Position numbers and translations under genes: made by a program. Below the pieces are notes generated by a model that was given only the letters and a program-made list of their open reading frames with translations, searched no databases and was not told the DNA's origin. Below are positions 4,739-13,602 of a DNA stretch of 14,350 nucleotides, one piece after another. The first letter of the stretch is position 1. Each line of letters begins with the position of its first letter. The DNA comes from Burkholderiaceae bacterium (GTDB taxonomy: Bacteria; Pseudomonadota; Gammaproteobacteria; Burkholderiales; Burkholderiaceae_E). The stretch covers positions 1-14,350 of the forward strand of contig JAHYJF010000065.1 in NCBI GenBank assembly GCA_019428955.1, given 5' to 3'.

Positions 4739-7603
4739 ATGATGAAAACCTTTGCGTCGAACTCCTATCTGTTCGGCGGCAACGTTCCTTACATCGAGGA
4801 ACTCTACGAGAGTTACCTTCGAGATCCCGGCTCAGTGGCCGATGTCTGGCGAGAGTATTTCGACAATATGCAAGTTGTCCCCGCGTCGGACGGCAACCAG
4901 CATACCCGCGATGTCCCGCACGATCCCGTGGTGCGCTCGTTTGCCGAGCGCTCGCGCGAAGGGACGCTGCGACCCCAGGTGGTGGGCGGAGATGCCGACG
5001 GGGCGCGCAAGCAGGTCTATGTGCAGCAGTTGGTGTCCAACTATCGCTTCCTGGGCTACCAGTGGGCCGATCTCGATCCCCTCAAGCGTCGCCAGCGTCC
5101 GGTCATCCGGGAACTCGACCCGGATTTCTACGATTTCACCGAGGGTGACCACGCCCATATCTACTCGGCGGCCAACACCTACCTGGGCTTCGATTCGGCG
5201 CCGTTGCGCCAAATCCTGGGAGCACTACGCGAGACTTATTGCGGCACCATTGGCGCCGAGTTCATGTACGTCAACGACCCGGCCCAGAGGCGCTGGATCC
5301 AGGAACGCCTCGAGGGTTCACGCTCGCAGCCGGATTTCGACGCCGACAAGAAGATCGGAATCCTGGCATCGCTGACCTCGGCGGAAGGCCTCGAAAAATA
5401 CCTCCACTCCAAGTACGTCGGACAGAAACGCTTTTCGCTCGAAGGCGGTGAGAGTTTCATTCCGGCTCTGTCCGAAGTCATCGAGCGTGCCGGCGAACAG
5501 GGGGTGCAGGAGATTGTCATCGGCATGGCCCACCGGGGGCGCCTCAATGTGCTGGTCAATACGCTGGGCAAGAGCCCGAAGGACTTGTTCGCGGAATTCG
5601 AGGGCCGGCATGCCGCGGATCTTCCCAGCGGCGACGTCAAGTACCACAAGGGCTATTCGAGTGACGTCTCGACCTCCGGCGGCCCGGTCCACCTGACCCT
5701 GGCCTTCAACCCGTCGCACCTGGAGATCGTCAATCCGGTGGTCGAGGGGGCGGTGAAGGCACGCCAGGAACGGCGGGGCGACACCGATGGCGTCCAGGTG
5801 ATGCCGGTGCTGGTCCACGGCGACGCCGCGATTGCCGGCCAGGGCGTGGTGATGGAGACGCTGAACATGGCGATGACCCGGGGCTACGGCACCGGCGGGA
5901 CGGTCCACATTGTCATCAACAACCAGATCGGCTTTACCACGTCCGACCCGCGTGACCGGGGCTCGACACTCTATTGCACCGACGTCCTCAAGATGATCGA
6001 GGCGCCGGTGCTGCACGTCAACGGCGATGATCCCGAGGCGGTCGCGTTCGCGGCGGCGCTGGCGGTGGATTTCCGCACCAAGTTCCGCAAGGACGTGCTG
6101 CTCGACATCGTCTGCTATCGGCGCCTGGGCCATAACGAACAGGACACCCCGGCATTCACCCAACCGCTGATGTACAAGCGCATCGCTGCGTTGCCGACGA
6201 CCCGCCAGATCTACGCCGAGCGGCTGATCGGGCAAGGGATCATCACCAAGGAGGAGGCCGACCAGATGGCGGTCGCGTTCCGCGCCGCGATGGACGCCGG
6301 AACCCATTCCTCTGGCCCGGTATTGTCGAACTTCAAGAGCAAGTTCGCGAGCGACTGGAAGCCGTTCCTGAACCGCAAATGGACCGATCCCGCCGACACC
6401 GCCGTGCCGATGGCCGAGCTCAAGCGCATCGGCAAGCGGATCACCACGGTCCCCGATACCTTGCGCCTCCACCCGCTGGTCGAAAAGGTCTTGCGCGATC
6501 GCTCGGCGATGGCGGCCGGCGAGGCGCCACTCGACTGGGGCATGGGCGAGCACATGGCTTTTGCCACGCTGCTGGCCAATGGTTACTCGATCCGACTGTC
6601 GGGGCAGGATTCGGCGCGCGGAACCTTCACTCATCGCCACGCGGTGCTCCATGACCAGGCGCGTGAGGAATGGGGCAAGGGCAAGTACATTCCGCTGGAG
6701 CACGTCGCCGAGAGCCAGGGCAACTTCAACGTAATCGACTCCGTGCTCTCGGAAGAGGCGGTTCTCGGCTTCGAGTACGGCTATTCCACCACCCGGCCGA
6801 AAACCCTGGTGATCTGGGAGGCGCAGTTTGGCGATTTCGTCAACGGTGCGCAGGTCGTGATCGACCAGTTCATTTCCTCGGGCGAAACAAAGTGGGGCCG
6901 GATCTCCGGACTGACGCTGCTGCTGCCCCACGGCTATGAGGGCCAGGGGCCGGAGCACTCGTCGGCACGGCCGGAACGTTTCCTGCAACTGTGCGCAGAG
7001 AACAACATCCAGGTCTGCCAGCCGACCACACCGGCGCAGTTCTTCCACATGATTCGGCGCCAGATGATCAGGCTCTACCGCAAGCCGCTGGTAGTGATGT
7101 CACCAAAATCCTTGTTGCGCAACAAGGCTGCGGTGTCACCACTGTCGCAGTTCGCGCGTGGCGGGTTTATCCCGGTAATTGGAGAAACCGATCCGACGAT
7201 CGATCCGAAGAAGGTCACCCGGGTAGTAATCTGCACCGGCAAGGTCTACTACGACCTGCTGACGGCACGCGCTGATCTGGTCAGCCAGAATGTTGCCGTG
7301 TTGCGCATCGAGCAGCTCTATCCGTTCCCGCACAAGGCGTTCGAGAACGAGCTGCGCGCGTTTGCCAACGCCCAGCAGATCGTCTGGTGCCAGGACGAGC
7401 CGCAGAACCAGGGGGCGTGGTTCTATGTCCAGCACCATATCGGCGAGGCGCTGGTTGCGGGGCAGCAGTTGAGCTACGCCGGTCGCCCGGCGTCGGCTTC
7501 CCCAGCGGTGGGCTATTACGATAAGCACTTCGCGCAGCAGCGTGACCTCATTGCTGCGGCGCTCGGCGAAGGCAAGCGCACTCCGAAGAAGAAGACCACC
7601 TGA
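4739..7603 (+). CDS. sucA: 2-oxoglutarate dehydrogenase E1 component
   Basis: Thiamine-diphosphate-dependent E1 subunit; decarboxylates 2-oxoglutarate and transfers the succinyl group to the lipoyl arm of SucB. From the ATG at 4739 (a second ATG follows immediately) it is 954 aa, within the usual range for SucA/OdhA. The start is chosen for AAAGGTGA upstream; a start at 4670 would add 23 residues without family character. The N-terminal segment with SYLFGGNVPYIEELY (about 6-20) is the region that binds the complex core in relatives. Active-site features include HRGRLNVL (from H265), the thiamine-diphosphate region GDAAIAGQG (361-369) ending in NNQIGFTT (394-401), GHNEQDTPAFTQP (from about 464) and THRHAVLHDQ (H632 region). 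It is the first gene of a sucA-sucB-lpdA operon; sucB begins 39 bp downstream. Confidence 0.97.
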   Translation: MMKTFASNSYLFGGNVPYIEELYESYLRDPGSVADVWREYFDNMQVVPASDGNQHTRDVPHDPVVRSFAERSREGTLRPQVVGGDADGARKQVYVQQLVSNYRFLGYQWADLDPLKRRQRPVIRELDPDFYDFTEGDHAHIYSAANTYLGFDSAPLRQILGALRETYCGTIGAEFMYVNDPAQRRWIQERLEGSRSQPDFDADKKIGILASLTSAEGLEKYLHSKYVGQKRFSLEGGESFIPALSEVIERAGEQGVQEIVIGMAHRGRLNVLVNTLGKSPKDLFAEFEGRHAADLPSGDVKYHKGYSSDVSTSGGPVHLTLAFNPSHLEIVNPVVEGAVKARQERRGDTDGVQVMPVLVHGDAAIAGQGVVMETLNMAMTRGYGTGGTVHIVINNQIGFTTSDPRDRGSTLYCTDVLKMIEAPVLHVNGDDPEAVAFAAALAVDFRTKFRKDVLLDIVCYRRLGHNEQDTPAFTQPLMYKRIAALPTTRQIYAERLIGQGIITKEEADQMAVAFRAAMDAGTHSSGPVLSNFKSKFASDWKPFLNRKWTDPADTAVPMAELKRIGKRITTVPDTLRLHPLVEKVLRDRSAMAAGEAPLDWGMGEHMAFATLLANGYSIRLSGQDSARGTFTHRHAVLHDQAREEWGKGKYIPLEHVAESQGNFNVIDSVLSEEAVLGFEYGYSTTRPKTLVIWEAQFGDFVNGAQVVIDQFISSGETKWGRISGLTLLLPHGYEGQGPEHSSARPERFLQLCAENNIQVCQPTTPAQFFHMIRRQMIRLYRKPLVVMSPKSLLRNKAAVSPLSQFARGGFIPVIGETDPTIDPKKVTRVVICTGKVYYDLLTARADLVSQNVAVLRIEQLYPFPHKAFENELRAFANAQQIVWCQDEPQNQGAWFYVQHHIGEALVAGQQLSYAGRPASASPAVGYYDKHFAQQRDLIAAALGEGKRTPKKKTT

Positions 7604-7642
7604 TCGGTACTGACGCTCGCAACTAATATCCGGAGTTCCAAA

Positions 7643-8968
7643 ATGGCATTGCTCGAAGTCAAGGTTCCGCAGCTGTCTGAGTCAGTGGCAGAGGCGACGC
7701 TGCTGCAGTGGCACAAGAAGGTGGGCGAAACGGTTGCCCAGGATGAGAACCTGATCGATATCGAGACCGACAAGGTCGTGCTCGAATTGCCGGCGCCGGC
7801 CGCCGGGGTTCTGCGTGAAGTGCGCAAGGGCGACGGTTCGACCGTGGTCGCCGAGGAGGTGATCGCGATCATCGACACCTCGGTCAAGGCCGAAGCTGGC
7901 GCGAGCCCCAAGGAGGCCAGGCCGGAATCCGCCTCGATACCGCCACCGCCCGTAAGCACTGGCGGCTTCCAGGCCCCCGGGGTTCATTCGATCCCAACTC
8001 CCGCTGGCGGAGCCTCGAAAGGCGTGGTGCTGCCCGCGGCCGCCAAGATGATGGCCGAGGCGGGACTTGGACCTGGTGACGTGACGGGCACTGGGCGTGA
8101 CGGACGCATCACCAAGGGCGACGTGATCGAGGCCATGGCCCAGGGCAAAGCGGCACCGACACCGCCACCACCGCCGGTGTCTCCTGCCCCGGCGGTGGAG
8201 GCGCGCGGCGCGACCCCCGCGCTGCCCCAGGTCAAGGCTCCGGTCGATATTTCCAAGATTCTCGCGGGGCGCCAGAGCCAGCGGGTACCGATGTCGCGGC
8301 TGCGCCAGCGGGTGGCTGAACGGCTGCTGCAGTCACAGGCGAGCAACGCCATCCTGACAACCTTCAACGAGGTCAACATGCAGCCGGTAATCGAGCTGCG
8401 CAAGCGCTACGTCGACAGGTTCGAGAAGGAAAATGGCGTTCGGCTCGGCTTCATGTCGTTCTTCGTCAAGGCGGTGGTCCACGCGCTCAAGAAGTTCCCG
8501 CTGGTGAACTCATCGATCGACGGCAATGACATCGTCTACCACGGTTTCTTCGACGTCGGAGTGGCAGTCGGCTCGCCGCGCGGGCTGGTGGTGCCGGTGA
8601 TCAGGGATGCCGATCAACTTAGTTTTGCGCAGGTCGAGAAGACCATCGCCGATTTCGGCAAGCGGGCGCAGGAAGGAAAACTCGGCATCGAAGAGTTGAC
8701 CGGTGGCACCTTCTCGATCAGCAATGGCGGCGTGTTCGGCTCGATGTTGTCGACGCCGATCATAAATCCTCCGCAGTCGGCGATCCTGGGCATCCACGCG
8801 ACCAAGGAACGGGCCGTGGTGGAGAACGGTGAGGTTGTTGTCCGGCCGATGAACTACTTCGCGCTGTCCTACGACCATCGCATCATCGACGGCCGGGAAG
8901 CAGTGCTGTTCCTGGTTACCGTCAAGGATGCGCTGGAGGATCCGGCACGGCTGCTGCTCGATATCTAG
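7643..8968 (+). CDS. sucB: Dihydrolipoyllysine succinyltransferase (E2 of 2-oxoglutarate dehydrogenase)
   Basis: Core subunit that receives the succinyl group on a lipoyl arm and passes it to CoA, giving succinyl-CoA. It is 441 aa. There is one lipoyl domain (about 1-78) with the lipoylated lysine K44 in ETDKVVLE. A linker rich in proline and alanine follows, then the peripheral-subunit-binding domain (about 128-165, with GTGRDGRITKGDV), a second proline-rich linker (171-200) and the catalytic domain (about 210-441). H412 and D416 in YDHRIIDGREA are the catalytic pair. The pattern of a single lipoyl domain and this catalytic motif suits the succinyl- rather than the acetyltransferase, and the position after sucA supports it. 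The ribosome binding site is CCGGAG before the ATG. The stop codon lies 10 bp before lpdA. Confidence 0.97.
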   Translation: MALLEVKVPQLSESVAEATLLQWHKKVGETVAQDENLIDIETDKVVLELPAPAAGVLREVRKGDGSTVVAEEVIAIIDTSVKAEAGASPKEARPESASIPPPPVSTGGFQAPGVHSIPTPAGGASKGVVLPAAAKMMAEAGLGPGDVTGTGRDGRITKGDVIEAMAQGKAAPTPPPPPVSPAPAVEARGATPALPQVKAPVDISKILAGRQSQRVPMSRLRQRVAERLLQSQASNAILTTFNEVNMQPVIELRKRYVDRFEKENGVRLGFMSFFVKAVVHALKKFPLVNSSIDGNDIVYHGFFDVGVAVGSPRGLVVPVIRDADQLSFAQVEKTIADFGKRAQEGKLGIEELTGGTFSISNGGVFGSMLSTPIINPPQSAILGIHATKERAVVENGEVVVRPMNYFALSYDHRIIDGREAVLFLVTVKDALEDPARLLLDI

Positions 8969-8978
8969 GGGAAAAGGA

Positions 8979-10409
8979 ATGGCGCAAAGCTACGACGTCA
9001 TCGTCATCGGTGCGGGTCCGGCCGGGTACGTTTCGGCCATCCGGGCCGCACAACTTGGGTTCAAGGTCGGATGTGTCGAGAAATGGCTTGATCCAGCGGG
9101 TGCCCCGGCGCTCGGCGGTACCTGCCTCAACGTCGGCTGCATTCCTTCGAAGGCGCTGCTGGCGTCTTCGGAGGAGTACGACAAGGCCAGTCATCACCTG
9201 GGCGAACACGGGATCGACGTCAAGGGCGTTTCGGTTGACCTTGGCCGGATGATGGCCCGCAAGGACGCCATCGTCAGCAAGATGACCAAGGGGATCGAGT
9301 TCCTGTTCCGCAAGAACAAGATTGCCTGGCTGAAGGGGCATGGGCGTTTTGTCGGTTCGGGGGAAGACGGATATCGGATCGAAGTCAGCGGGGGTGGTGA
9401 AACGGAGGTCTTTGCAGCCCGGAACGTGGTGATCGCGACCGGCTCACGGGCGCGGCATCTCGATGGCATCGAGGTCGACAACAAGGTCATCTGTGACAAC
9501 GAGGGGGCGCTGGCGCTCTCCGAGGTGCCCAAGAAGCTGGGGGTGATCGGTGCTGGCGTGATCGGCCTGGAACTGGGTTCGGTTTGGCGCCGGCTTGGCG
9601 CCGAGGTGACGATCCTCGAGGCTTTGCCGAGTTTCCTGCCGGCCTGTGACGATGCGGTTGCACGCGAGGCCTGGAAGAGTTTCACCAAGCAGGGACTCAA
9701 GATCGACCTGGGCGTGACCATCGGCAAGGTGCGCAAGACCAGGAAGGGCGTTACGCTTGCCTACACCGACGAGAAGGGCGAGGCCCGCAGCGTGGAGGTC
9801 GACCGGCTGTTCGTCTCGGTGGGCCGGGTCCCCAACACTGCCGGCCTTGATCTCGAGGCCATCGGACTGGCTACCGACGAGCGTGGTTTCATTCCGGTGG
9901 ACCAGCACTGCCAGACTCCGCTGCCAGGGATCTACGCGATCGGAGACGTGGTTCGTGGCCCGATGCTGGCGCACAAGGGCGAGGACGAGGGCATGATGGT
10001 CGCCGAGCGAATCGCGGGTCAGAAGAGCCACATCGACTACGATTGCATTCCCTGGGTGATCTACACCTCGCCCGAAATCGCCTGGGTCGGATCCAACGAA
10101 CGCCAGCTCAAGGCGGCCGGCCGCGCCTATAACAGCGGGCAGTGTCCGCTGGCGGCCAACGGTCGGGCCCTTGGGATGGGCACCCCGGAGGGCTTCGTCA
10201 AGGTCCTGGTCGATGCCAAGACCGACGAATTGCTGGGGGTGCACATCATCGCGGCGTCGGCGTCAGATTTGATCGCTGAAGCGGCCCTGGCGATGGAGTT
10301 CAAGGCCTCGGGTGAGGATATCGCCCGAACCTCGCACCCCCACCCGTCACTCTCGGAGGCCATGCGCGAGGCAGCACTGGCCTCTGCCAAGCGTGCCATC
10401 AACCTCTAG
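8979..10409 (+). CDS. lpdA: Dihydrolipoyl dehydrogenase (E3)
   Basis: FAD-dependent disulfide oxidoreductase that reoxidises the dihydrolipoyl arm of SucB and reduces NAD. It is 476 aa from the ATG at 8979, preceded by AAAAGGA; an in-frame start at 8928 would overlap sucB and is not needed. The FAD-binding GAGPAG (11-16) lies at the N-terminus. The redox disulfide is C49/C54 in GGTCLNVGCIPSK. The NAD site is GAGVIG (191-196), and the second FAD motif AIGDV has D323. The C-terminal catalytic pair is H455 and E460 in HPHPSLSE. The insert with EKWLDPAGAP (35-44) before the disulfide is seen in 2-oxoglutarate-dehydrogenase-linked E3 proteins. It is the last gene of the sucA-sucB-lpdA operon. No hairpin terminator follows; a new promoter appears 15 bp after the stop codon. 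Confidence 0.97.
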   Translation: MAQSYDVIVIGAGPAGYVSAIRAAQLGFKVGCVEKWLDPAGAPALGGTCLNVGCIPSKALLASSEEYDKASHHLGEHGIDVKGVSVDLGRMMARKDAIVSKMTKGIEFLFRKNKIAWLKGHGRFVGSGEDGYRIEVSGGGETEVFAARNVVIATGSRARHLDGIEVDNKVICDNEGALALSEVPKKLGVIGAGVIGLELGSVWRRLGAEVTILEALPSFLPACDDAVAREAWKSFTKQGLKIDLGVTIGKVRKTRKGVTLAYTDEKGEARSVEVDRLFVSVGRVPNTAGLDLEAIGLATDERGFIPVDQHCQTPLPGIYAIGDVVRGPMLAHKGEDEGMMVAERIAGQKSHIDYDCIPWVIYTSPEIAWVGSNERQLKAAGRAYNSGQCPLAANGRALGMGTPEGFVKVLVDAKTDELLGVHIIAASASDLIAEAALAMEFKASGEDIARTSHPHPSLSEAMREAALASAKRAINL

Positions 10410-10423
10410 GGACGAGACTTTTA

Positions 10424-10452
10424 TTGAACGGCGGGGTCGCGCGCAGTATGAT
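10424..10452 (+). promoter_or_regulatory. Sigma70-type promoter for the DUF465-helicase pair
   Basis: TTGAAC (10424-10429, four of six -35 matches) and TATGAT (10447-10452, five of six -10 matches) are separated by exactly 17 bp. Transcription would start near 10459, about 50 nt before the small gene at 10510. Confidence 0.6.
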
Positions 10453-10471
10453 GTAATCTCTTCCAACCATG

Positions 10472-10495
10472 GGTCGGATCGGTCGAGTTCCGACC
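10472..10495 (+). repeat. Leader inverted repeat upstream of the DUF465 gene
   Basis: GGTCGGA (10472-10478) pairs perfectly with TCCGACC (10489-10495) around a 10-nt loop. It lies in the predicted leader, 14 nt before the start codon of the small gene. It could affect translation or be an operator; nothing in the sequence decides this. Confidence 0.35.
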
Positions 10496-10509
10496 TGACC
10501 GATTGAGCC

Positions 10510-10725
10510 ATGAAAGCAGCCACCGAGTCGGATTTGGAACCAATAAAGCGTAGGATTGCCGAGCTGCAGCTCGAGCACAGGGGGCTGGACGCCGTTATTG
10601 AGGCGATTGGACAGCAGCCCAATTTTGATGAGTTGCAACTGCGGCGATTGAAGAAACGCAAACTGCAGATCAAGGACGACATCCTGAGCCTGCAGATGCA
10701 GTTGGTGCCAGACGTGTCCGCCTGA
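10510..10725 (+). CDS. Small DUF465/YdcH-like helical protein
   Basis: A 71-aa, charged, probably all-helical protein without signal peptide or membrane segment. The motif HRGLDAVIEAI (about 23-33) followed by DELQLRRLKKRKLQIKDDI (40-58) matches the DUF465/YdcH family, short proteins with two antiparallel helices and no established biochemical role. The ribosome binding site before the ATG is weak. It has its own promoter and ends 16 bp before the helicase gene, so the two are probably co-transcribed. A shared function is not shown by the sequence. Confidence 0.8.
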   Translation: MKAATESDLEPIKRRIAELQLEHRGLDAVIEAIGQQPNFDELQLRRLKKRKLQIKDDILSLQMQLVPDVSA

Positions 10726-10741
10726 GCAAGAGTCGGCACGT

Positions 10742-12787
10742 TTGAGCGAATACACTGAGGCAGTCGCCGCGGCATTTGGCGGCGACGGCGCTTTGGGGCG
10801 CGCCCAAGCCGGATTCCTCTCCCGCCCATCGCAGCAGCAGTTGGCGCTAGCGATCGCCAGCGCAATAGCGGACCGCGACTGTCTGGTCGCCGAGGCGGGC
10901 ACCGGAACCGGCAAGACTTTTGCCTACCTCGTGCCGGCACTGCTCGCCGGCGGCCAGGTGCTGATCAGCACCGGCACCAAGACCCTCCAGGGCCAGCTGC
11001 TGGCACGCGACCTGCCGGCAGTGGCGCGCGCCCTCGGCGTCAACCCGCGGGTGGCCGTGCTCAAGGGCAGGTCCAACTACGTCTGCCGCCATCATCTTGC
11101 CCGCAACCTGGTTGACGGTCGCTTTGAGCGCCGTGAGGATGTGGCGTTGTTGCGTCGGATCGAACGCTTCGCGGCAATTTCGGCGAGCGGCGACCGGTCA
11201 GAGGCGATCGGGGTGGCCGAAGATGCCCCGGTGTGGTCGATGGCGACCTCCACCCGCGAGAGCTGTCTCGGACAGGAGTGCCCGGAGTGGAGCGAGTGTT
11301 TCGTGGTGCGGGCGCGGCAGGCAGCGCAGCACGCTGAAGTGGTGATCGTCAACCACCATCTGTTTTGCGCTGATCTGGCCCTACGCGACGAGGGTGTCGC
11401 GGAGTTGCTGCCGAGCGCCGAGGCGGTGATCTTCGATGAGGCCCACCAGTTGCCGGGAGTGGCCACCAGGTTTTTTGGCGCCGCGTTGTCTACGCGCCAG
11501 CTGATCGAATGGGCGCGTGACCTGCGTCGGGTCGGGTGGGCTGACGCCCGCGACGCCGGCGACTGGATGGCACTTGCTGACGGCATCGAGCGCGCAGTTC
11601 GCGAACTGCGCATGGAGGCCGGCGGCCCCGGTCGGCTGGATCAAGAACGTATCGCCCGGATGGACGGCTTTGGCCGAGCGCTAGCCATGATCAAGGAAGC
11701 GATCGCCGCGGCCCAGGCCGTCACTGCCATCAACGTGGAGCGCTCGAGCGACCTGAGTCGATTGGACCAGCGAGCCCGGGAGTTGGCCAGCGCGCTGGAA
11801 GCCTGGACCAAGGCGGTGAGTGCGCCGCCCGACGCTGCCGATGGCGAGCAAGTAGACGGAGACGACCAGGTCTCAAGCGTCGAAGCCGTGCGCTGGGTTG
11901 AAGTCATGAGCGGCGCTGTAACCCTGCATGCCACGCCCCTGTCGGTGGCCGGACCATTTCGCCGGCACCTGGCGGGAGCGCCACGAGCCTGGATATTTGT
12001 TTCGGCCACACTCTCGGTGGCCGGTCGCTTCGATCACTTTCAGCAGGCTCTGGGACTCGAACAGGCGCGAGCCGAGCGCTGGGAGAGCCCCTTCGATTAC
12101 GCCAACAACGCGCTGCTGTACGTCCCAACGGGCTGTGGCGAACCGTCATCGGCGGGTTTCGCTGATTCTCTCGCGGCCGAGATTTGGCCGCTCGTCGTGG
12201 CCAACCGCGGGCGGGCGTTCGTGCTCTGCACCAGCCTGAGAATGGTTGATCGGATTGCCGAGCTGCTCGGTGAGCGGGTTGCCGCCGCGGGCGGCGAGAT
12301 CGAGTTGCTGGTTCAGGGCACGGCCGCCAGGCCGGAATTGCTCGCCAGGTTCCGCACCGCGCCGGCACCGGTGCTCATTGGCAGTGCCTCGTTCTGGGAA
12401 GGGGTTGACGTGGTCGGCGCCCAGTTGTCATTGCTGGTGATCGACAAGCTGCCGTTTGCGCCCCCTGACGACCCGGTGATTCGCGCCCGTATCGCAGCGG
12501 CGCGTCGTGAGGGACAGGACCCGTTTCGCGAGCACCAGCTGCCGGAAGCCGCGACTGCGCTGCAGCAGGGCGCCGGCAGGCTGATCCGTTCGGAAACCGA
12601 CCGCGGAGTACTGGTGGTGGGCGACGAACGCCTGGCAAGCAGGTCCTACGGGCGGCGGCTGATCGCCAGTCTGCCGCCGTTTCGGCGCACCAGGGTGGGT
12701 GCCGAGGTGCTGGAGTTCATCGCTTCAACTGCCGGTTCCGGCAGCTACGACGAGGGTCGCGAGCGAGCGGCTCAGGCCGCCGACTAG
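10742..12787 (+). CDS. Iron-sulfur superfamily 2 DNA helicase, DinG/YoaA type
   Basis: ATP-dependent 5'-3' DNA helicase of the XPD-like group, with a presumed role in DNA repair or resolving replication blocks. It is 681 aa. Motif I (Walker A) is GTGTGKT (53-59). Four cysteines, C115, C175, C180 and C186, lie between motifs I and II and are spaced like an XPD-type [4Fe-4S] ligand set. The DEAH box is 232-235, SATL is 421-424, FWEGVDV is 551-557 and motif VI QGAGRLIR is 609-616. The length and the absence of an N-terminal exonuclease domain suit YoaA/DinG helicases; I do not choose between the two. The start is a TTG at 10742, picked because no ATG or GTG lies near and the N-terminal GALGRAQAGFLSRPSQQQLA fits the family's Q-motif region. 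The ribosome binding site is weak. The stop codon overlaps that of bamD on the other strand. Confidence 0.92.
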   Translation: MSEYTEAVAAAFGGDGALGRAQAGFLSRPSQQQLALAIASAIADRDCLVAEAGTGTGKTFAYLVPALLAGGQVLISTGTKTLQGQLLARDLPAVARALGVNPRVAVLKGRSNYVCRHHLARNLVDGRFERREDVALLRRIERFAAISASGDRSEAIGVAEDAPVWSMATSTRESCLGQECPEWSECFVVRARQAAQHAEVVIVNHHLFCADLALRDEGVAELLPSAEAVIFDEAHQLPGVATRFFGAALSTRQLIEWARDLRRVGWADARDAGDWMALADGIERAVRELRMEAGGPGRLDQERIARMDGFGRALAMIKEAIAAAQAVTAINVERSSDLSRLDQRARELASALEAWTKAVSAPPDAADGEQVDGDDQVSSVEAVRWVEVMSGAVTLHATPLSVAGPFRRHLAGAPRAWIFVSATLSVAGRFDHFQQALGLEQARAERWESPFDYANNALLYVPTGCGEPSSAGFADSLAAEIWPLVVANRGRAFVLCTSLRMVDRIAELLGERVAAAGGEIELLVQGTAARPELLARFRTAPAPVLIGSASFWEGVDVVGAQLSLLVIDKLPFAPPDDPVIRARIAAARREGQDPFREHQLPEAATALQQGAGRLIRSETDRGVLVVGDERLASRSYGRRLIASLPPFRRTRVGAEVLEFIASTAGSGSYDEGRERAAQAAD

Positions 12788-13599
12788 CGCCAGATTTCCC
12801 ACCAGTGATAGCCGCCGTCGCGGACTCCCTGCGCCATGTAGACGCTGTTCGGGAAGTTCTTGTCCAGCACGCGCTGGGCGTCGGCGCTTTGGGCATCTAG
12901 ACCGAGGTACTCGAACGAGCGGGCCATTATGTAGAGTGCCTCTTCGACCGTCGGCGCGTCGGGATATTGCTGGATTACGCCTTGGGCGCGGTTGGCGGCG
13001 GCCACGTAGGCGCCCCGCAGATAGTAGTGCCGCGCGATATGGATTTCTCCGGCCGCCATGTTGTTGAGCAGGTAGCGCAGCCGTGCCTCGGAGTCCGGCG
13101 CGTACTTGCTTTGCGGGAAACGCTTGACCACTTCCTTGAAGGAATCGAACGCCTCGCGTGACGCCTTGAGATCGCGTTCCGACAGGTCTTGGCCGCCGAG
13201 GCTGGCCAGCAAGCCCTGCTGCTCGTTGAAGTTGACCAGGCCCTTGAGATAAATGACATAGTCGAGGGCGGGGTGGTTGGGGTGCAGCTTGACGAAGCGC
13301 TCGATCGCCGCCAGCGCCAGGGCCCGTTCGCCATCCTTGTAGTTGGCGTAGGCGATGTCGATCTGCGCCTGCTGCGCCCAGCGTCCGAATGGGTAGCGTG
13401 ATTCGAGGCGCTCGAGCTGCTTGATGGCCACGGTATAGTTACCCGAAGCCATTTCGGCGCGAGCGTCTGCATATAATTGCTCGGGAGTCCAGTTGATGGT
13501 CTTGTCGGGCTCATTTCCCAAACCGCATCCGCCGAGCGCGATGGCGGCCAGCAGCGTCAACAGACCCAGCAGGCGATTCAAATACGGGGCAGCGGTCAT
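12784..13599 (-). CDS. bamD: Outer membrane assembly lipoprotein BamD
   Basis: Essential lipoprotein of the BAM complex, which inserts beta-barrel proteins into the outer membrane. It is 271 aa. A lipoprotein signal peptide covers residues 1-24, ending in the lipobox LGGC with the lipidated C25. TPR-like helical repeats follow, with the typical YADA (43-46), GNYTVAIKQLERLESRYPFG (53-72) and FPQSKYAPDS (161-170). The protein ends YHWWEIWR. The ATG at 13599 is chosen because it places the signal peptide correctly; no good Shine-Dalgarno precedes it. The gene is divergent from rluD, a common arrangement in betaproteobacteria. It converges on the helicase gene, and the two stop codons share a CTAG, leaving no room for a terminator between them. 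Confidence 0.95.
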   Translation of the reverse strand: MTAAPYLNRLLGLLTLLAAIALGGCGLGNEPDKTINWTPEQLYADARAEMASGNYTVAIKQLERLESRYPFGRWAQQAQIDIAYANYKDGERALALAAIERFVKLHPNHPALDYVIYLKGLVNFNEQQGLLASLGGQDLSERDLKASREAFDSFKEVVKRFPQSKYAPDSEARLRYLLNNMAAGEIHIARHYYLRGAYVAAANRAQGVIQQYPDAPTVEEALYIMARSFEYLGLDAQSADAQRVLDKNFPNSVYMAQGVRDGGYHWWEIWR

Positions 13600-13602
13600 A
13601 TC

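Noticed and set aside
5318..7048. Long open frame (576 codons) on the minus strand opposite sucA
   Set aside because: Antisense to the catalytic core of SucA; no ribosome binding site or domain pattern, composition again that of a mirrored GC-rich coding sequence.
8100..8260. Proline/alanine-rich repeat in sucB as a possible insertion or repeat element
   Set aside because: It is the flexible linker expected between the subunit-binding and catalytic domains of E2 proteins.
8928..8978. Upstream in-frame start for lpdA overlapping sucB
   Set aside because: ATG 8979 has a purine-rich ribosome binding site and begins exactly at the FAD-binding strand; the extension is translated sucB sequence in another frame.
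13472..13477. Plus-strand TATAAT inside bamD as an rluD promoter
   Set aside because: It is explained by bamD codons for Leu-Tyr-Ala, and no -35 element is found at 16-18 bp spacing.
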